From Virgibacillus proomii (GTDB lineage: Bacteria; Bacillota; Bacilli; Bacillales; Amphibacillaceae), in the NCBI RefSeq assembly GCF_900162615.1, contig NZ_FUFN01000009.1, positions 558,519 through 622,518 of the forward strand: 64,000 bases of DNA, written 5' to 3'. A program made the translations under genes and the position numbers. Position 1 is the first letter of the stretch. Every line of letters begins with the position of its first letter. The notes under the pieces are model-generated. The model had not been told where the DNA came from and did no database searches. It saw only the letters and a list, made by a program, of their open reading frames with translations. Shown piece by piece: positions 17,828 through 28,134 of the stretch.

Positions 17828-19960
17828 CTATTTCAGAAATACTTCATTTACTACTCGTTCACTAGCACTGCCATCTTCTAAGTAACAAAATTTCCGATAG
17901 AATTCTTCTGTATTTGTGGAAGGCTTAAATCCTTGCCTTTCTATTTCCAGTACTTCCCTAATTATTTCTTCAGTTGTTTTTACTAAAGGTCCAGGGGCTT
18001 TTTTCTCAAAATCAAAATAGAAACCACGAAGATTATCCCTATACTCTTCTATATCGTAGACATAAAAAAGCATTGGTCTTTTTAAGTTAGCGTAATCAAA
18101 GAACACAGATGAATAATCGGTAATTAACAAATCAGCTATTAAATATAATTCCCGAATATCCTCATACGTTGAAAAATCATAAACAAAATCTTCATATCCT
18201 GTAAGGTCTAAATTTTCAGCTACTAAATAATGAAGTCTTAATACAAGTATATATTTTTCATCTAGCTTTTCTTTCATTAGATCTAAATCCATTCGTAGAT
18301 TAAACTTATATTTCCCCTTTGCATAAAATTGATTATCCCTCCAGGTAGGAGCATATAAGATAATCTTTTTATCTAATGGTAGGTTGTTAGATTTTTTTAT
18401 ATTATTTATGCTTTCTTGGTTATTCGAATTAATTAGAAAATCGTTTCGTGGATAACCAGATTCTATTATCTTTCGTTCAAACTGAAACGCTCTTTTAAAT
18501 ATTTCTGTTGAATATGCATTTGGGGATATAAGGAAATCCCATTTGCTCGATTCTTTTATAAAATTTTCCTTGTATTTTGTGGTATTTGTTCCCGGCATAT
18601 GAACTTCATCCATATCGGCTGCCAATCTTTTTAAAGGAGTACCATGCCATGTTTGCAAATATTTCGTATGCTTCGGCTTAGGTATCCACAATGGTAATCG
18701 ACTATTAGAAACCCAAAATTCAGCTCGAGCCATAAGAAGAAGCCATTTTACAGAAAATCGTCTTACCGCTTTAACATTTTTATCTTTAAAAACATGTGTA
18801 TGTCTTCTATCCATACTCCAATACATATCAAAATTCATCTTATTATTCATCATATATTCATAAATTGCTCTAGGGCTATCACTAAATTGTTTACCATGGA
18901 AGCTTTCAAACATAATTGTGTTTTTCTTTCTCGGCAGTTTAGATAATAATGAAAAAACAGCTTTATAAACTCTTCTTAACTCTTTACTTCTTCTAATTTT
19001 TATCCACTTTTTCCTCATGGATCTAACCACTTCATTCTTAAAATTATATTTCGATGCTTGAACGGAAAGATATTTCGACTTTTTAGTAGGCTTTACTAAA
19101 AACTTTATCTTATGATTATTAAACTCGATAATTTTCTTTTTGGGAAATTTCGATAAATGGTGTAAACGTATTCTAGTACTTCTTAATACATCCATTTGAT
19201 CTTCATACTGATAATACATAATTAGATAAAATTTAAAATAAACTTTGTTATCTAATTGGTTAATTTCATTTATGAGTTTCTTTAAGTTAACTTCTCCTTT
19301 TATTCCTATATCCAAAATATTCGTATTACAATAGTAATTTTTTGCTAAATCCTCTCTTTCATATCTCCTTACAGGCAATTCAATTTCATGTTCATTAAAA
19401 TTATTAGCCACTACTAATTTTAATTCATTCACTTGTACTTTATTTGTTTTATAGTATGGGGGGAAATTAAAATACCCGGAAAAGGAAAAGTTATCATTCT
19501 CTAAATCAACTGTTTCAAATTTAGAACATAAGAAATAATCATTTAGTCTAAAGGATATATTCCCGTTTCTAGTAGTGTAAGGATAAAACATTTTCTTTTC
19601 TTTTTCATATATAATTGTTAAAAAGCGAATATTATCATAATTACTTTTTATTCTACTTTTATAAACGTCCTCGCTGTTTTTTTTTCGAACAAGGTATAAA
19701 TCCCAAATAGTATTTTCTAAAAAGATTTGTTTATAATCATTAAAAGGAATTTCACATCGGAAAATTTGATATTCTTGTACCTCTTGAATTTTAGTATAGT
19801 TTAAAGACAACTGATTACTATTATAACGTTCTTCTAATATAAAAAAACACTCTTCTATTTCATGAAGAAAGCTATCTTTTATAGAAACCGAAAAGTCATA
19901 AGTATAATTTTTAAGGGTAATATCCAAAATTTGGTTATCCCTTATGTTCTCTAAATCCAT
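17828..19960 (-). CDS. tagF: TagF-like CDP-glycerol glycerophosphotransferase, 710 aa
   Basis: Probably the poly-glycerolphosphate polymerase of wall teichoic acid, a peripheral enzyme on the inner membrane face. Residues 1-330 are a variable beta-rich region without a motif I recognise. Residues 345-710 form the glycerophosphotransferase domain: FESFHGKQFSDSPRAIYEYM, then QTWHGTPLKRLAADMDE (conserved histidine), ESGYPRNDFL, ILYAPTWRD and LLITDYSSVFFDYANLKRP. The size is near TagF (746 aa in B. subtilis) and much larger than TagB, so polymerase rather than primase is likely. The start ATG follows GAGAGGAGCC at a rather wide spacing. Confidence 0.85.
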   Translation of the reverse strand: MDLENIRDNQILDITLKNYTYDFSVSIKDSFLHEIEECFFILEERYNSNQLSLNYTKIQEVQEYQIFRCEIPFNDYKQIFLENTIWDLYLVRKKNSEDVYKSRIKSNYDNIRFLTIIYEKEKKMFYPYTTRNGNISFRLNDYFLCSKFETVDLENDNFSFSGYFNFPPYYKTNKVQVNELKLVVANNFNEHEIELPVRRYEREDLAKNYYCNTNILDIGIKGEVNLKKLINEINQLDNKVYFKFYLIMYYQYEDQMDVLRSTRIRLHHLSKFPKKKIIEFNNHKIKFLVKPTKKSKYLSVQASKYNFKNEVVRSMRKKWIKIRRSKELRRVYKAVFSLLSKLPRKKNTIMFESFHGKQFSDSPRAIYEYMMNNKMNFDMYWSMDRRHTHVFKDKNVKAVRRFSVKWLLLMARAEFWVSNSRLPLWIPKPKHTKYLQTWHGTPLKRLAADMDEVHMPGTNTTKYKENFIKESSKWDFLISPNAYSTEIFKRAFQFERKIIESGYPRNDFLINSNNQESINNIKKSNNLPLDKKIILYAPTWRDNQFYAKGKYKFNLRMDLDLMKEKLDEKYILVLRLHYLVAENLDLTGYEDFVYDFSTYEDIRELYLIADLLITDYSSVFFDYANLKRPMLFYVYDIEEYRDNLRGFYFDFEKKAPGPLVKTTEEIIREVLEIERQGFKPSTNTEEFYRKFCYLEDGSASERVVNEVFLK

Positions 19961-20964
19961 GTTACAAATAAGGCTCCTCTCTATTGCATATCTATCAATA
20001 TTATATGGTGGTTTTTTTTAATTAGCAAACTCTTATCTTTTTTTCTCTTTTTAAACTTATAAGTAAAAAGCCGGAAACGGTATATATTGGATCTACGTCA
20101 ATATTTCAGGCGCGAAAAAGTCAAGTATGTAGATTTTCCATTTTTTAAGTCGTTTTAGCCAAATGCTACCATGAATGCTTTTACAATTATACCAGCCTAA
20201 GCTGTATTGGAAAAATTCAATGGATTTATATATTGAGTTTCTTTTAGCTTTAGATTTTTTTCTGAATTTCAGCTACTTCTTTTAGTGGAAAGTAAATTTT
20301 TATCAATACCATCAAACTCGAGTAAAATCCTTAATCCAATTATAAATCGATACTTCGAAAGAACATATTCGCAACTTAGATCTCTAACTAATAACTAGAG
20401 TGATATAATTTAATAACCATTTTACAAAACATCTTTATATCCTTCCATTTTTTATGTTTATTTGGACACATCCTTCTCCTAAGATTGATTGTAATACTTA
20501 AAACTAAGATGTGTCCATGAAGGGGTATACTAGTATCAAGCTATAAACTTATAAGTTACATGTAATATGGTTATAAAAAATTAAAGTTGGACAAACAGCC
20601 CAATAAAGGGTACGTACAGAAAGTACCCCCTATAAATAAAATCGGAAGGTCTATCTCGATCTACTGCAAAAAATAAAACGTTCACTATCTTCTCTTAAAA
20701 ATTAATTCTTAAGCTATAAACCAATCAAAGTAATATAACAAAAATTTGTAGACTAATTTAATTACTTAGCTATAACATTATGAGACGATTATCTGTTTAA
20801 CAACATCTATTCTTCAATTTACCAGGAAATACTTTTTATTTCTATACTTCTATTCATCCAATATCTAAGAATCTTTAATAATCCATCAATAAATAACTGA
20901 ATAGTTCACTTTAAGAAACATACAGACTTTTAATTAAAAGATATTAATTTAATTGTAATCTTCC
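19961..20964. other. 1 kb non-coding gap
   Basis: No gene, R1 copy or clear promoter seen. The one structure is an inverted repeat at 20463-20517 (TGGACACATC / GATGTGTCCA). The DNA is very AT-rich and probably contains decayed sequence. Confidence 0.4.
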
Positions 20965-22470
20965 CTACTGATATATTTCAAGCCAATTTCTTCTATACCT
21001 TTCCTCACTAAAGGTTTCCTTTACTTTCAATGCACTTGCAGATAAAGATTTACTAAGATTTTTATCCTCCATTACTCTTATTATTTTTTGTGATAGTTCT
21101 TCTCTATTATTTTCTTCAACTATATAGCCATTAACGCCATCTGAAATTATATCTTTTGGCCCATATTTAAAAGCATATGCAATAACTGGTGTACCTGCAG
21201 CCATGCTTTCTGTAATAACCATCGCAAATCCTTCTTGTCGAGAAGTTAAAATTGAACAGCTTGCCTCTTTGTATGATTTTTGAGGTGTACTGGTAAATGG
21301 TTTTAAATAAATATTATCCTCTAAGCCTAGCTCCTTAATTAATGATTGAAGTTTTTCTTTCATTTCACCATATCCGTAGATATAATACTTTGCTTCCGGG
21401 ATCTTTGCAACGACATGTTTAAATGCTTTGATTGCTTCGTCTAATCTTTTTACATCATGATATCGTGCTAAAGTTACTGCAAGCTTCTGATTACGCTTGA
21501 CAGCATACTCTTTTTCCTTATTTATATAAGTCGAATGTGGAATTACTGTAAAATTATTGTTTTTTCCGTACACATTTTCTACATCACTTTTCTGTTCATT
21601 TGTCAAAAATACTATTTTATCAAAGTACTTTGCATTTTCAAAAACATAGTGACTACCTGGTTTTATTTTGTTAATATCATTGAAAGGTTCAGAGAGATGA
21701 CTTGAATGAAATACTTCTATTTTTTTGATATTCTTATGTTTAACATTAATAAGTAACTTAGAGAACCTCCTTAGTTCGTTAGATACTACGGGATATTCAA
21801 TTTCACTTAAAATATGATTCACCCATTCTAATTGACAATGATAAAACTCTGGATATTCTTTCGCTTTATTTAGGAAAGTTGCCACTCTTCCTTCTTTTCC
21901 TGTCTCTGAATTTATATGCACACTTAAAAAACACTTTCCTTTATTATCAAAGTATTGATCATATTTAGGTTTGTTATTTAAGATATCCATATGCCGTGTT
22001 CTAACCAAAATACCATGTTCATTAAATTCTTCTCGCCGTTTCCTCCTTCCGCTTTCGTCCATATAGTCAATAAACTTTAAAGACCCATTTGAGTTAAACC
22101 TTTTATATTTGACATATAAACCATCTTTATAGTATCGATATGAGGGTTCCTTTTGTAGTTTTTCTACTGGAAGAACTACAAATCCCCTCTCTTCTATTTG
22201 TTGAACTTTTTTATTCTTTCTAATATTTTTATTCGGTTTTATATTTTCAAAAAAGTTGTATACTTTTACTTTCTTGCTTAATATTTTTTGATTGTATAGC
22301 TGCTGTATTATTTGATTATGATATTGTTGATAAAGAAACGTTATGATAAGAACCTCATTGTAATGTTCTGCCAAAAAATTAGCACGCTTTATTGTAGCTT
22401 TTGTAATTCCTCCCCGTTGAACATTCAATGAATTAACGATTATTACAGGTGTAATTTTTTTCAATTTCAT
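20965..22470 (-). CDS. TagE-like GT4 glucosyltransferase, 501 aa
   Basis: A family-4 glycosyltransferase resembling TagE/TarM, which adds alpha-linked glucose (or GlcNAc) to the glycerol or ribitol phosphate chain in the cytoplasm. The N-terminus has NSLNVQRGGITKATIKRA, the nucleotide-binding glycine loop. The middle (about 110-230) holds strands with YKDGLYVKYKRF and DYMDESGR, the insert typical of this group. The C-terminal GT-B half has VTLARYHDVKRLDEAI and RQEGFAMVITESMAAGTPV (the E-x7-E signature) near 415-433. It is surrounded by teichoic acid genes. Substrate sugar cannot be told from sequence. Confidence 0.8.
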   Translation of the reverse strand: MKLKKITPVIIVNSLNVQRGGITKATIKRANFLAEHYNEVLIITFLYQQYHNQIIQQLYNQKILSKKVKVYNFFENIKPNKNIRKNKKVQQIEERGFVVLPVEKLQKEPSYRYYKDGLYVKYKRFNSNGSLKFIDYMDESGRRKRREEFNEHGILVRTRHMDILNNKPKYDQYFDNKGKCFLSVHINSETGKEGRVATFLNKAKEYPEFYHCQLEWVNHILSEIEYPVVSNELRRFSKLLINVKHKNIKKIEVFHSSHLSEPFNDINKIKPGSHYVFENAKYFDKIVFLTNEQKSDVENVYGKNNNFTVIPHSTYINKEKEYAVKRNQKLAVTLARYHDVKRLDEAIKAFKHVVAKIPEAKYYIYGYGEMKEKLQSLIKELGLEDNIYLKPFTSTPQKSYKEASCSILTSRQEGFAMVITESMAAGTPVIAYAFKYGPKDIISDGVNGYIVEENNREELSQKIIRVMEDKNLSKSLSASALKVKETFSEERYRRNWLEIYQ

Positions 22471-22857
22471 TCACTCCTTCATAAATTGGATTTTATTGAA
22501 TTAAGGAAGTTATAAACAATAGAATTAAAGATTAGTTTTCTGAAATATAAAATTACCTTGCTGCTTCCCTATTAAAACATAAATACCTAAAAATTAATTT
22601 TACTATATATCTTTTTTCTAATAAACCATTCTTCTCCTTTTTTTAGTACTTTTTTTCAAAGCATATTAAATAGTTCTGTTTTCAGAATGTATTTTATTTT
22701 GAAATAAATATTCCTACTAATTTCTAACTATTGCACTTAACTTAAAATGTTTAAAGCATCGAGATTCTTATTTTTAAAAATTATCAACTGTAGTGCTGTT
22801 TTTAATGGAGAATTATTAAGGTTTTATTAAAAAATCTTATTATATTTTGTAATAAAA

Positions 22858-22904
22858 AAATGAACCCTTTCAAAGAATTACAGAGCTCTTTTCAGGGTTC
22901 ATTT
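22858..22904 (-). terminator. Terminator of the autolysin gene
   Basis: AAATGAACCCT / AGGGTTCATTT stem followed on the minus strand by a run of seven T. It lies 40 nt past the autolysin stop. Confidence 0.9.
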
Positions 22905-22944
22905 AGTAATTTTTTGCAAATAGTTTATTAGAACACTGCGATAA

Positions 22945-25194
22945 CTATTTAGAAGAATAAGAAGGAACATCTAAACGAACATTTATTATTCCTAAATCTT
23001 TATATAAATTGTACATCGTATATACTTGCTTCACTGCCCAGCCGACATCTGTAGCATATTGATGTGAAGGTTTTCCTGCTACCATTGCGGAAGGATTCCA
23101 ACGCATTTTATATAAAGTATTTTGACCAGATTTCACGTAGCTATTACCTATAAATTTAGCACCACCAATAATCGCTTTCTCTGGTGTAAACCAACCCTCT
23201 CTATATGCTGTAAACGCGCCTCCCTTTAGAGCATCGCCATCTACAGCCCCATATCCATACATATTATATGTTGTTTTTATTTGAGTTAGTTCTTTCCTAT
23301 TTTTTGATGTAACCAACACTAGATTACCATTTTTATTCTTTCCTACTTCAATCCCATTTGCTAAATCCGAACGACCGTTTCCTGTTTCTAACAAAGCATG
23401 TGACAATAAATAAATATCGCTTATTCCATGTGTTCTACTTGCATCTATAAAGGCTTGCCCTTTTCCTTCTAATATTCCTTTCCCTTTTAAATAATTATTT
23501 AAAAGAGTAACTGATGCATTACTTGTTTTTGAGAGATCTAAAAACTGAAATCTAAGTATCGTGTCATTTATAAAGTTATTAGGGTTAAGGTAGTACAACA
23601 CATCATTTTTACTAGCGTCTACCCAACCAGCACCTTGAAATTCAATTTGATACCAATCACCTATTTTACTTAACACCTTAACCTTTGTCCCACGAGTAAG
23701 TTTACCGACAACTTTTTTTGATGTGGCAGGACCTGTTCTTACATTTAAAACATCAGCAGTTACTTCATTCTTATTATTTATATACTTTGCTGAAACATAA
23801 GCATATGGTTTATCAGTTTGCGGCGGAGTTGATAATGCCATTTGCATTTTAACTGCTTCTTCCAATGTAAGATTATATCTCGAATAATATATACTGTCAG
23901 CAGCTATAAATGATTTATGCAACCATACTGTCTTACCATTAAGCTGTCCGCGATACCAGATATTGTTTCCTACTTTTTCGGTTAAGTCTACTTTAAATTG
24001 CATACCCGCATATGGTGACATATCTTTATATACTAGATTTTTACTGCCTCCCCATGCTGTGTCGTACGCACTTCCGGTTCCTTTAAAATAAAGCGTCTTT
24101 GCTTTCCTATCTACTCCGGTATGATTGTGAGTGGAAAGGTCGGATGCCTTTACCCAGCCTACTACACCTTTGGTAGAACTTGGCTGTTTACTAATTAAAT
24201 AGTAAGTATTACCCTGATAGGTTGTCTGTGCTTTAATATAGTAAACCGCATTGGTATACGTGGATCCTGCTTGCTTGGAAGAAGAAAAATTATCATTATA
24301 TATTTTTACCTTACTGCTTCGAATATGTCCTAATTTACTTATGGTAATTTCTGATCTGAGGTAAGAAGAATGTAACCAAATTGTCTTACCATTAAGCTGT
24401 CCGCGATACCAGGTATTGTTTCCTACTTTTTCGGTTAGGTCTACTTTAAATTGCATACCCGCATATGGTGACATATCTTTATATACTAGATTTTTACTGC
24501 CTCCCCATGCTGTGTCGTACGCACTTCCGGTTCCTTTAAAATAAAGCGTCTTTGCTTTCCTATCTACTCCGGTATGATTGTGAGTGGAAAGGTCGGATGC
24601 CTTTACCCAACCTACAACGCCTTTTATAGAACTTGGTTGTTTACTAATTAAGTAATAGATTTCATTGTTTACTTTTGCCTGCAACTTAATGTAGTATACA
24701 GCATTGGTATATGTACTACCAGCTCTAAAGGCTTCAGCATTATCAGCATTTGGATAAATTTTTACATTTTCATGTCTAATATGCCCTAATCTACTAGTTT
24801 TACTTTTATTTACTAACGACAAATTCAATTTGTTAGAAACAGACTCTGTTTCAATATTATTTTTTTGCGGTTCTTCCTTGTCAATAGTTTTTCCATTTTG
24901 TAACTCTTCTTTATTAACAGTTACTTCATTTTCTTCATGTATTTCTTCTGCTTGACTTTTACTTTCTCTTACGCTTTCTTCTACACTATCAATTTCATCT
25001 TTTTTTGCATCTTCACTTTCGATTAAGGTATCCTCATTAGCCTTATCATCTGATTGTATATTCACCTCCTGTTTATCTGGTACTTGTGAAGAGTCTTGAA
25101 CCTCTACTTCACTGGTTGCGCCCGCAAAATGTTGTGGACTAATAAAGCTCCACAATATGAGTGCAACAATTAATAAAACCGATAGTTTCCTCAT
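22945..25194 (-). CDS. Secreted glucosaminidase autolysin with duplicated wall-binding modules, 749 aa
   Basis: A cell-wall hydrolase, secreted and wall bound. Residues 1-27 are a signal peptide ending at AGA. Residues 28-125 are an acidic Glu/Lys-rich linker. Two 151-residue modules of GW/SH3-like type follow (from LGHIRHENVKIYP and from LGHIRSSKVKIYN), each with GVVGWVKASDLSTHNHTG and WYRGQLNGKT. Then a bacterial SH3b (VRTGPATSKKVVGKLTRGTKVKVL, 485-530) and a C-terminal endo-beta-N-acetylglucosaminidase domain with LLSHALLETGNGRSDLANG (catalytic Glu) near 600. It would cut GlcNAc-MurNAc bonds during growth or separation. The module DNA is nearly identical over about 240 bp. ATG is preceded by GGGGGGAG. 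Confidence 0.85.
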   Translation of the reverse strand: MRKLSVLLIVALILWSFISPQHFAGATSEVEVQDSSQVPDKQEVNIQSDDKANEDTLIESEDAKKDEIDSVEESVRESKSQAEEIHEENEVTVNKEELQNGKTIDKEEPQKNNIETESVSNKLNLSLVNKSKTSRLGHIRHENVKIYPNADNAEAFRAGSTYTNAVYYIKLQAKVNNEIYYLISKQPSSIKGVVGWVKASDLSTHNHTGVDRKAKTLYFKGTGSAYDTAWGGSKNLVYKDMSPYAGMQFKVDLTEKVGNNTWYRGQLNGKTIWLHSSYLRSEITISKLGHIRSSKVKIYNDNFSSSKQAGSTYTNAVYYIKAQTTYQGNTYYLISKQPSSTKGVVGWVKASDLSTHNHTGVDRKAKTLYFKGTGSAYDTAWGGSKNLVYKDMSPYAGMQFKVDLTEKVGNNIWYRGQLNGKTVWLHKSFIAADSIYYSRYNLTLEEAVKMQMALSTPPQTDKPYAYVSAKYINNKNEVTADVLNVRTGPATSKKVVGKLTRGTKVKVLSKIGDWYQIEFQGAGWVDASKNDVLYYLNPNNFINDTILRFQFLDLSKTSNASVTLLNNYLKGKGILEGKGQAFIDASRTHGISDIYLLSHALLETGNGRSDLANGIEVGKNKNGNLVLVTSKNRKELTQIKTTYNMYGYGAVDGDALKGGAFTAYREGWFTPEKAIIGGAKFIGNSYVKSGQNTLYKMRWNPSAMVAGKPSHQYATDVGWAVKQVYTMYNLYKDLGIINVRLDVPSYSSK

Positions 25195-25728
25195 TCTACT
25201 CCCCCCTATATTATTTGCTCGGGTTTACATCTTATATCGGTTAGTCTAATAACTTATTAAGAGCAAACTAAACAATTATATAATAACATATTTTTTTTTA
25301 TATAAGTTCAGACTTTTAGTATTTTGAAATTATTGACTGAACTTTGGCGCCATTCACTTTTTTGAAATATGATTATATCCTTCTTTTCCTACGATAGAAA
25401 AGATCTGTTTTGCACAGTCCATCTGAAGTTACATACTATCAACTTTCGTTCCATTTAAGAAGCTTTAGCTTTCTTAAAGCATACAAATGTAGAAAGTATC
25501 AAAAACATTAAATTCTACGAAATATTGTTTTATTTTATTCTACAAATTTCATAGATATTTAACATTTTATTCACATTTTACTTTGATTTGTTTCAATATT
25601 TTTGATAGAGTTAATTGTAAAGTTTATTTTTAAAAAAATATTGTCATATTTTTCAAACTAAACAGTCAAAACGAACGAATACTTAACTACGGTTCGCTTA
25701 ATTTTAAAGGTCTTGCTTATTAAGCTAT
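25195..25728. other. Divergent non-coding region between autolysin and tagD
   Basis: Very AT-rich. It must hold the autolysin promoter on the minus strand and sequence upstream of tagD. There is no ORF and no R1 copy. Confidence 0.4.
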
Positions 25729-25772
25729 TGTTAACTAATTGTAAATACAAAGTAAATTAATTATAGTATAAT
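25729..25772 (+). promoter_or_regulatory. tagD promoter with three 11-bp-period TGTAAA boxes
   Basis: TGTTAA (25729-25734), TGTAAA (25740-25745) and AGTAAA (25751-25756) are direct repeats spaced by 5 nt. The first pair matches the WalR TGTWAH-N5-TGTWAH box exactly. A TATAAT -10 lies at 25767-25772, with the boxes over the -35 position. In B. subtilis the tagA/tagD divergon is under PhoP and WalR, which fits. Confidence 0.65.
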
Positions 25773-25806
25773 ATATTTATCATGTTTATGATATGGAGGT
25801 TTTAAA

Positions 25807-26205
25807 ATGAAGAAAGTAATTACTTACGGAACTTTTGATTTACTGCATATAGGTCATATAAATTTACTACGTCGCGCAAAGGAGTATGGGGACTACTTGG
25901 TGGTTGCCATTTCAGCAGATGAGTTTAATGCTCTAAAAGGAAAGAAAGCATACTACACTTTTGAACAAAGAAAGGCTATCTTAGAAGCCATTCGCTATGT
26001 AGATGAGGTTATCCCGGAGTATACGTGGGAACAAAAAATAGAAGATGTTAAAAAACACGATATTGATGTATTTGTTATGGGGGATGACTGGACAGGTAAA
26101 TTTGACTTTTTAAAGGAGTACTGTGAAGTCATTTATTTACCAAGAACAGTCGGAATCTCAACAACTAAAATTAAAACTGATTTGAACATGGCGAAAAATG
26201 GCTAA
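25807..26205 (+). CDS. tagD: TagD glycerol-3-phosphate cytidylyltransferase, 132 aa
   Basis: Makes CDP-glycerol from CTP and sn-glycerol 3-phosphate, the building block for TagB and TagF. Complete with GTFDLLHIGHINLL (HxGH nucleotide-binding motif) near residue 8, then the lysine region KGKKAYY, VMGDDWTGKFD and RTVGISTTKIK (the RTEGISTT signature) near the end. Length is normal for the family. ATG 25807 follows TATGGAGGT. It overlaps tagB by 8 nt. Confidence 0.95.
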   Translation: MKKVITYGTFDLLHIGHINLLRRAKEYGDYLVVAISADEFNALKGKKAYYTFEQRKAILEAIRYVDEVIPEYTWEQKIEDVKKHDIDVFVMGDDWTGKFDFLKEYCEVIYLPRTVGISTTKIKTDLNMAKNG

Positions 26206-27379
26206 AGAAATTATTATAAGCGTATACTTATTTGTTTTCCGTATACTCTTTAATTTCTTTAAGATATTTCCACTGAAAAGAAAGACTGTTGGTGTGGCTA
26301 CTTTTGGAGATAATATTTTCTATACAATGGAAGCAATGACGAAATTATCCAATGAAGAAATGGTTATACTAAAAACGGCTTCATGTAAATATCGCTTTAA
26401 CGGACTAAATACAACCGTCATTCCTTTTACTTTACGTCATCCAATTGCCTATATTCAATCGATCTATCATCTTGCAACAGCTACTACAATTTTAGTAGAT
26501 ACGTATTACGGTTTTTTGGCTGCTAGCAATTTTAGACAAGATGTGACATGTATTCAACTATGGCATGCAGGTGGAGCCATAAAGCAATTTGGCTTATTGG
26601 ATCCTAGTAATAAGGTTAGATCCCAAAAAGCAATTAAACGTTTTAAACAAGTATACAGTAAATTTGATTATACTGTAGTAGGTTCCGAAATGATGGCTAA
26701 GACTTTTAAAGAAAGCTTTGGTCTGACTGATAACCGCATCCTTCGAACTGGAATACCGCGGTCTGATGTTTTATTTGATTATTCAATGAAGGAACATGTT
26801 TACAATGAAATGGTAGAAAAACATCCAAGCATTAAAGATAAGAAAATTATATTATACGCACCTACATTTCGCAGTAATCAACTGTCCAATTACCAATCGC
26901 AATTAAATATAGATAAATTGTATCGTGAACTTTCAGATGAATATGTTCTTTTTATAAAACCACATCCTGCAATAACCTATAAAATTAGTGAACAATATGA
27001 AGGCTTTGTATATGATGTATCGGATTTCTATGATACGAATCAGCTCTTGCTGATTGTAGATCTATTAATCACAGATTATTCTTCCATCCCATTTGAATTT
27101 GCATTGCTGCAAAAGCCAATGGTCTTTTTCGCGTATGATATGGAAGAATACAGAATTAAAAGTGGGCTAATTAGCGATTATGAACATCAAGTCCCTGGTC
27201 CCGTAGTATTTTCAACAGAAGCTATTATCTTGGCAATTAAAAACAATAAGTTCGATTATAAAAGAATTCAAGAATTTGCAAATACATGGAATGAATATTC
27301 AAAAGGAAATTCTAGTATTCACTTAGCAAAATACATTACACGTACAGAAGAAACAAAGAAAGAAAAAGTTATTATCTAG
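26198..27379 (+). CDS. tagB: TagB-like CDP-glycerol glycerophosphotransferase, 393 aa
   Basis: Probably the primase that adds the first glycerol phosphate to the ManNAc-GlcNAc lipid acceptor. One N-terminal amphipathic/hydrophobic segment (IIISVYLFVFRILFNFFKI), then the glycerophosphotransferase domain: CIQLWHAGGAIKQFG (histidine motif), TGIPRSDVLFDY, IILYAPTFRSNQ, FIKPHP and LLITDYSSIPFEFALLQKP. At 393 aa it matches TagB rather than the longer TagF. It overlaps tagD by 8 nt and a terminator follows directly, giving a two-gene unit. Confidence 0.9.
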   Translation: MAKEIIISVYLFVFRILFNFFKIFPLKRKTVGVATFGDNIFYTMEAMTKLSNEEMVILKTASCKYRFNGLNTTVIPFTLRHPIAYIQSIYHLATATTILVDTYYGFLAASNFRQDVTCIQLWHAGGAIKQFGLLDPSNKVRSQKAIKRFKQVYSKFDYTVVGSEMMAKTFKESFGLTDNRILRTGIPRSDVLFDYSMKEHVYNEMVEKHPSIKDKKIILYAPTFRSNQLSNYQSQLNIDKLYRELSDEYVLFIKPHPAITYKISEQYEGFVYDVSDFYDTNQLLLIVDLLITDYSSIPFEFALLQKPMVFFAYDMEEYRIKSGLISDYEHQVPGPVVFSTEAIILAIKNNKFDYKRIQEFANTWNEYSKGNSSIHLAKYITRTEETKKEKVII

Positions 27380-27406
27380 CACCTTCGTTAATCAGGGTGC
27401 TTTTTT
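27378..27406 (+). terminator. Terminator of tagDB
   Basis: AGCACC / GGGTGCT stem followed by TTTTTT, starting on the tagB stop codon. Confidence 0.9.
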
Positions 27407-27526
27407 AATGTTTAAAAAGATGAAAGGCAGTTACATGTATGTGCAATTTTTATCCCCGCTTTTATTTAAGTTCATTAATAGAATACCATATAACCCCCCC
27501 TTCTACTGTTAAGTTTTCGTAAAAAA

Positions 27527-27543
27527 TGTAAATTATCTGTAAA
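27527..27543 (+). promoter_or_regulatory. WalR/PhoP-type box in the tagB-tagA gap
   Basis: TGTAAA-N5-TGTAAA matches the WalR direct repeat exactly; the other strand reads TTTACA-N5-TTTACA like a PhoP box pair. The next plus-strand gene, tagA, starts 1.07 kb downstream, beyond an R1 type-B element at 28135-28485. Confidence 0.5.
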
Positions 27544-28134
27544 CTTTACTGAAATTCTTTCTAAAATATACTACTATTGTTTTGTTTAAACAAATAATAT
27601 TCTTTAATAGATTATGTACGTATTAGTTAGAACAAGGGCACTACTCAAAACAGCAACCTCATGGATAAATGAAGAGTATTGCGGGTAATTCAGATACCCA
27701 TGATCATTAGCAATAACGGCAAAAGAAGAAGCAAGAATTATTAATACCCGACTTCTTACTGTAGAACAGCAAATGATGCTCTTGTTATATGGTTTGAAAG
27801 CTGTATCATATTTTCGAATGGATAGCTCTATTAGGTGCAAAAGTAAATCATTTTAATTGAGTTATCTACTCATAGAAAGCAAAAGACAAATAAGATACAA
27901 TAAGATTTAATAGCTTTAGCCACTTAAAAAACATTAAATGCACCTAAATACATACTATTAGAAGACAACAAGAAGCATGTGTTCAAATGCACTTTACTTA
28001 TACCAAAAGTTTGAGGTAATAAAGGTTTTAGATTCTTATTGTATATTTAATACAGATCAATTATTACTGATTAAAAATTAAACGGAGATTACAAATCAAA
28101 ATTATCTTAATTCGACTGCTTAGAAGTTAAACTA

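Noticed and set aside
20463..20517. Inverted repeat TGGACACATC / GATGTGTCCA as the end of an insertion sequence
   Set aside because: No transposase remnant is visible between or beside the arms, and the spacing is only 35 nt.
27604..27840. 78-codon minus-strand frame, and a stop-broken plus-strand frame containing LTVEQQMMLLLYGLKAVSYF
   Set aside because: The minus frame has no ribosome site. The plus one looks like a decayed protein, but I could not name the family, so it is not listed as a gene.
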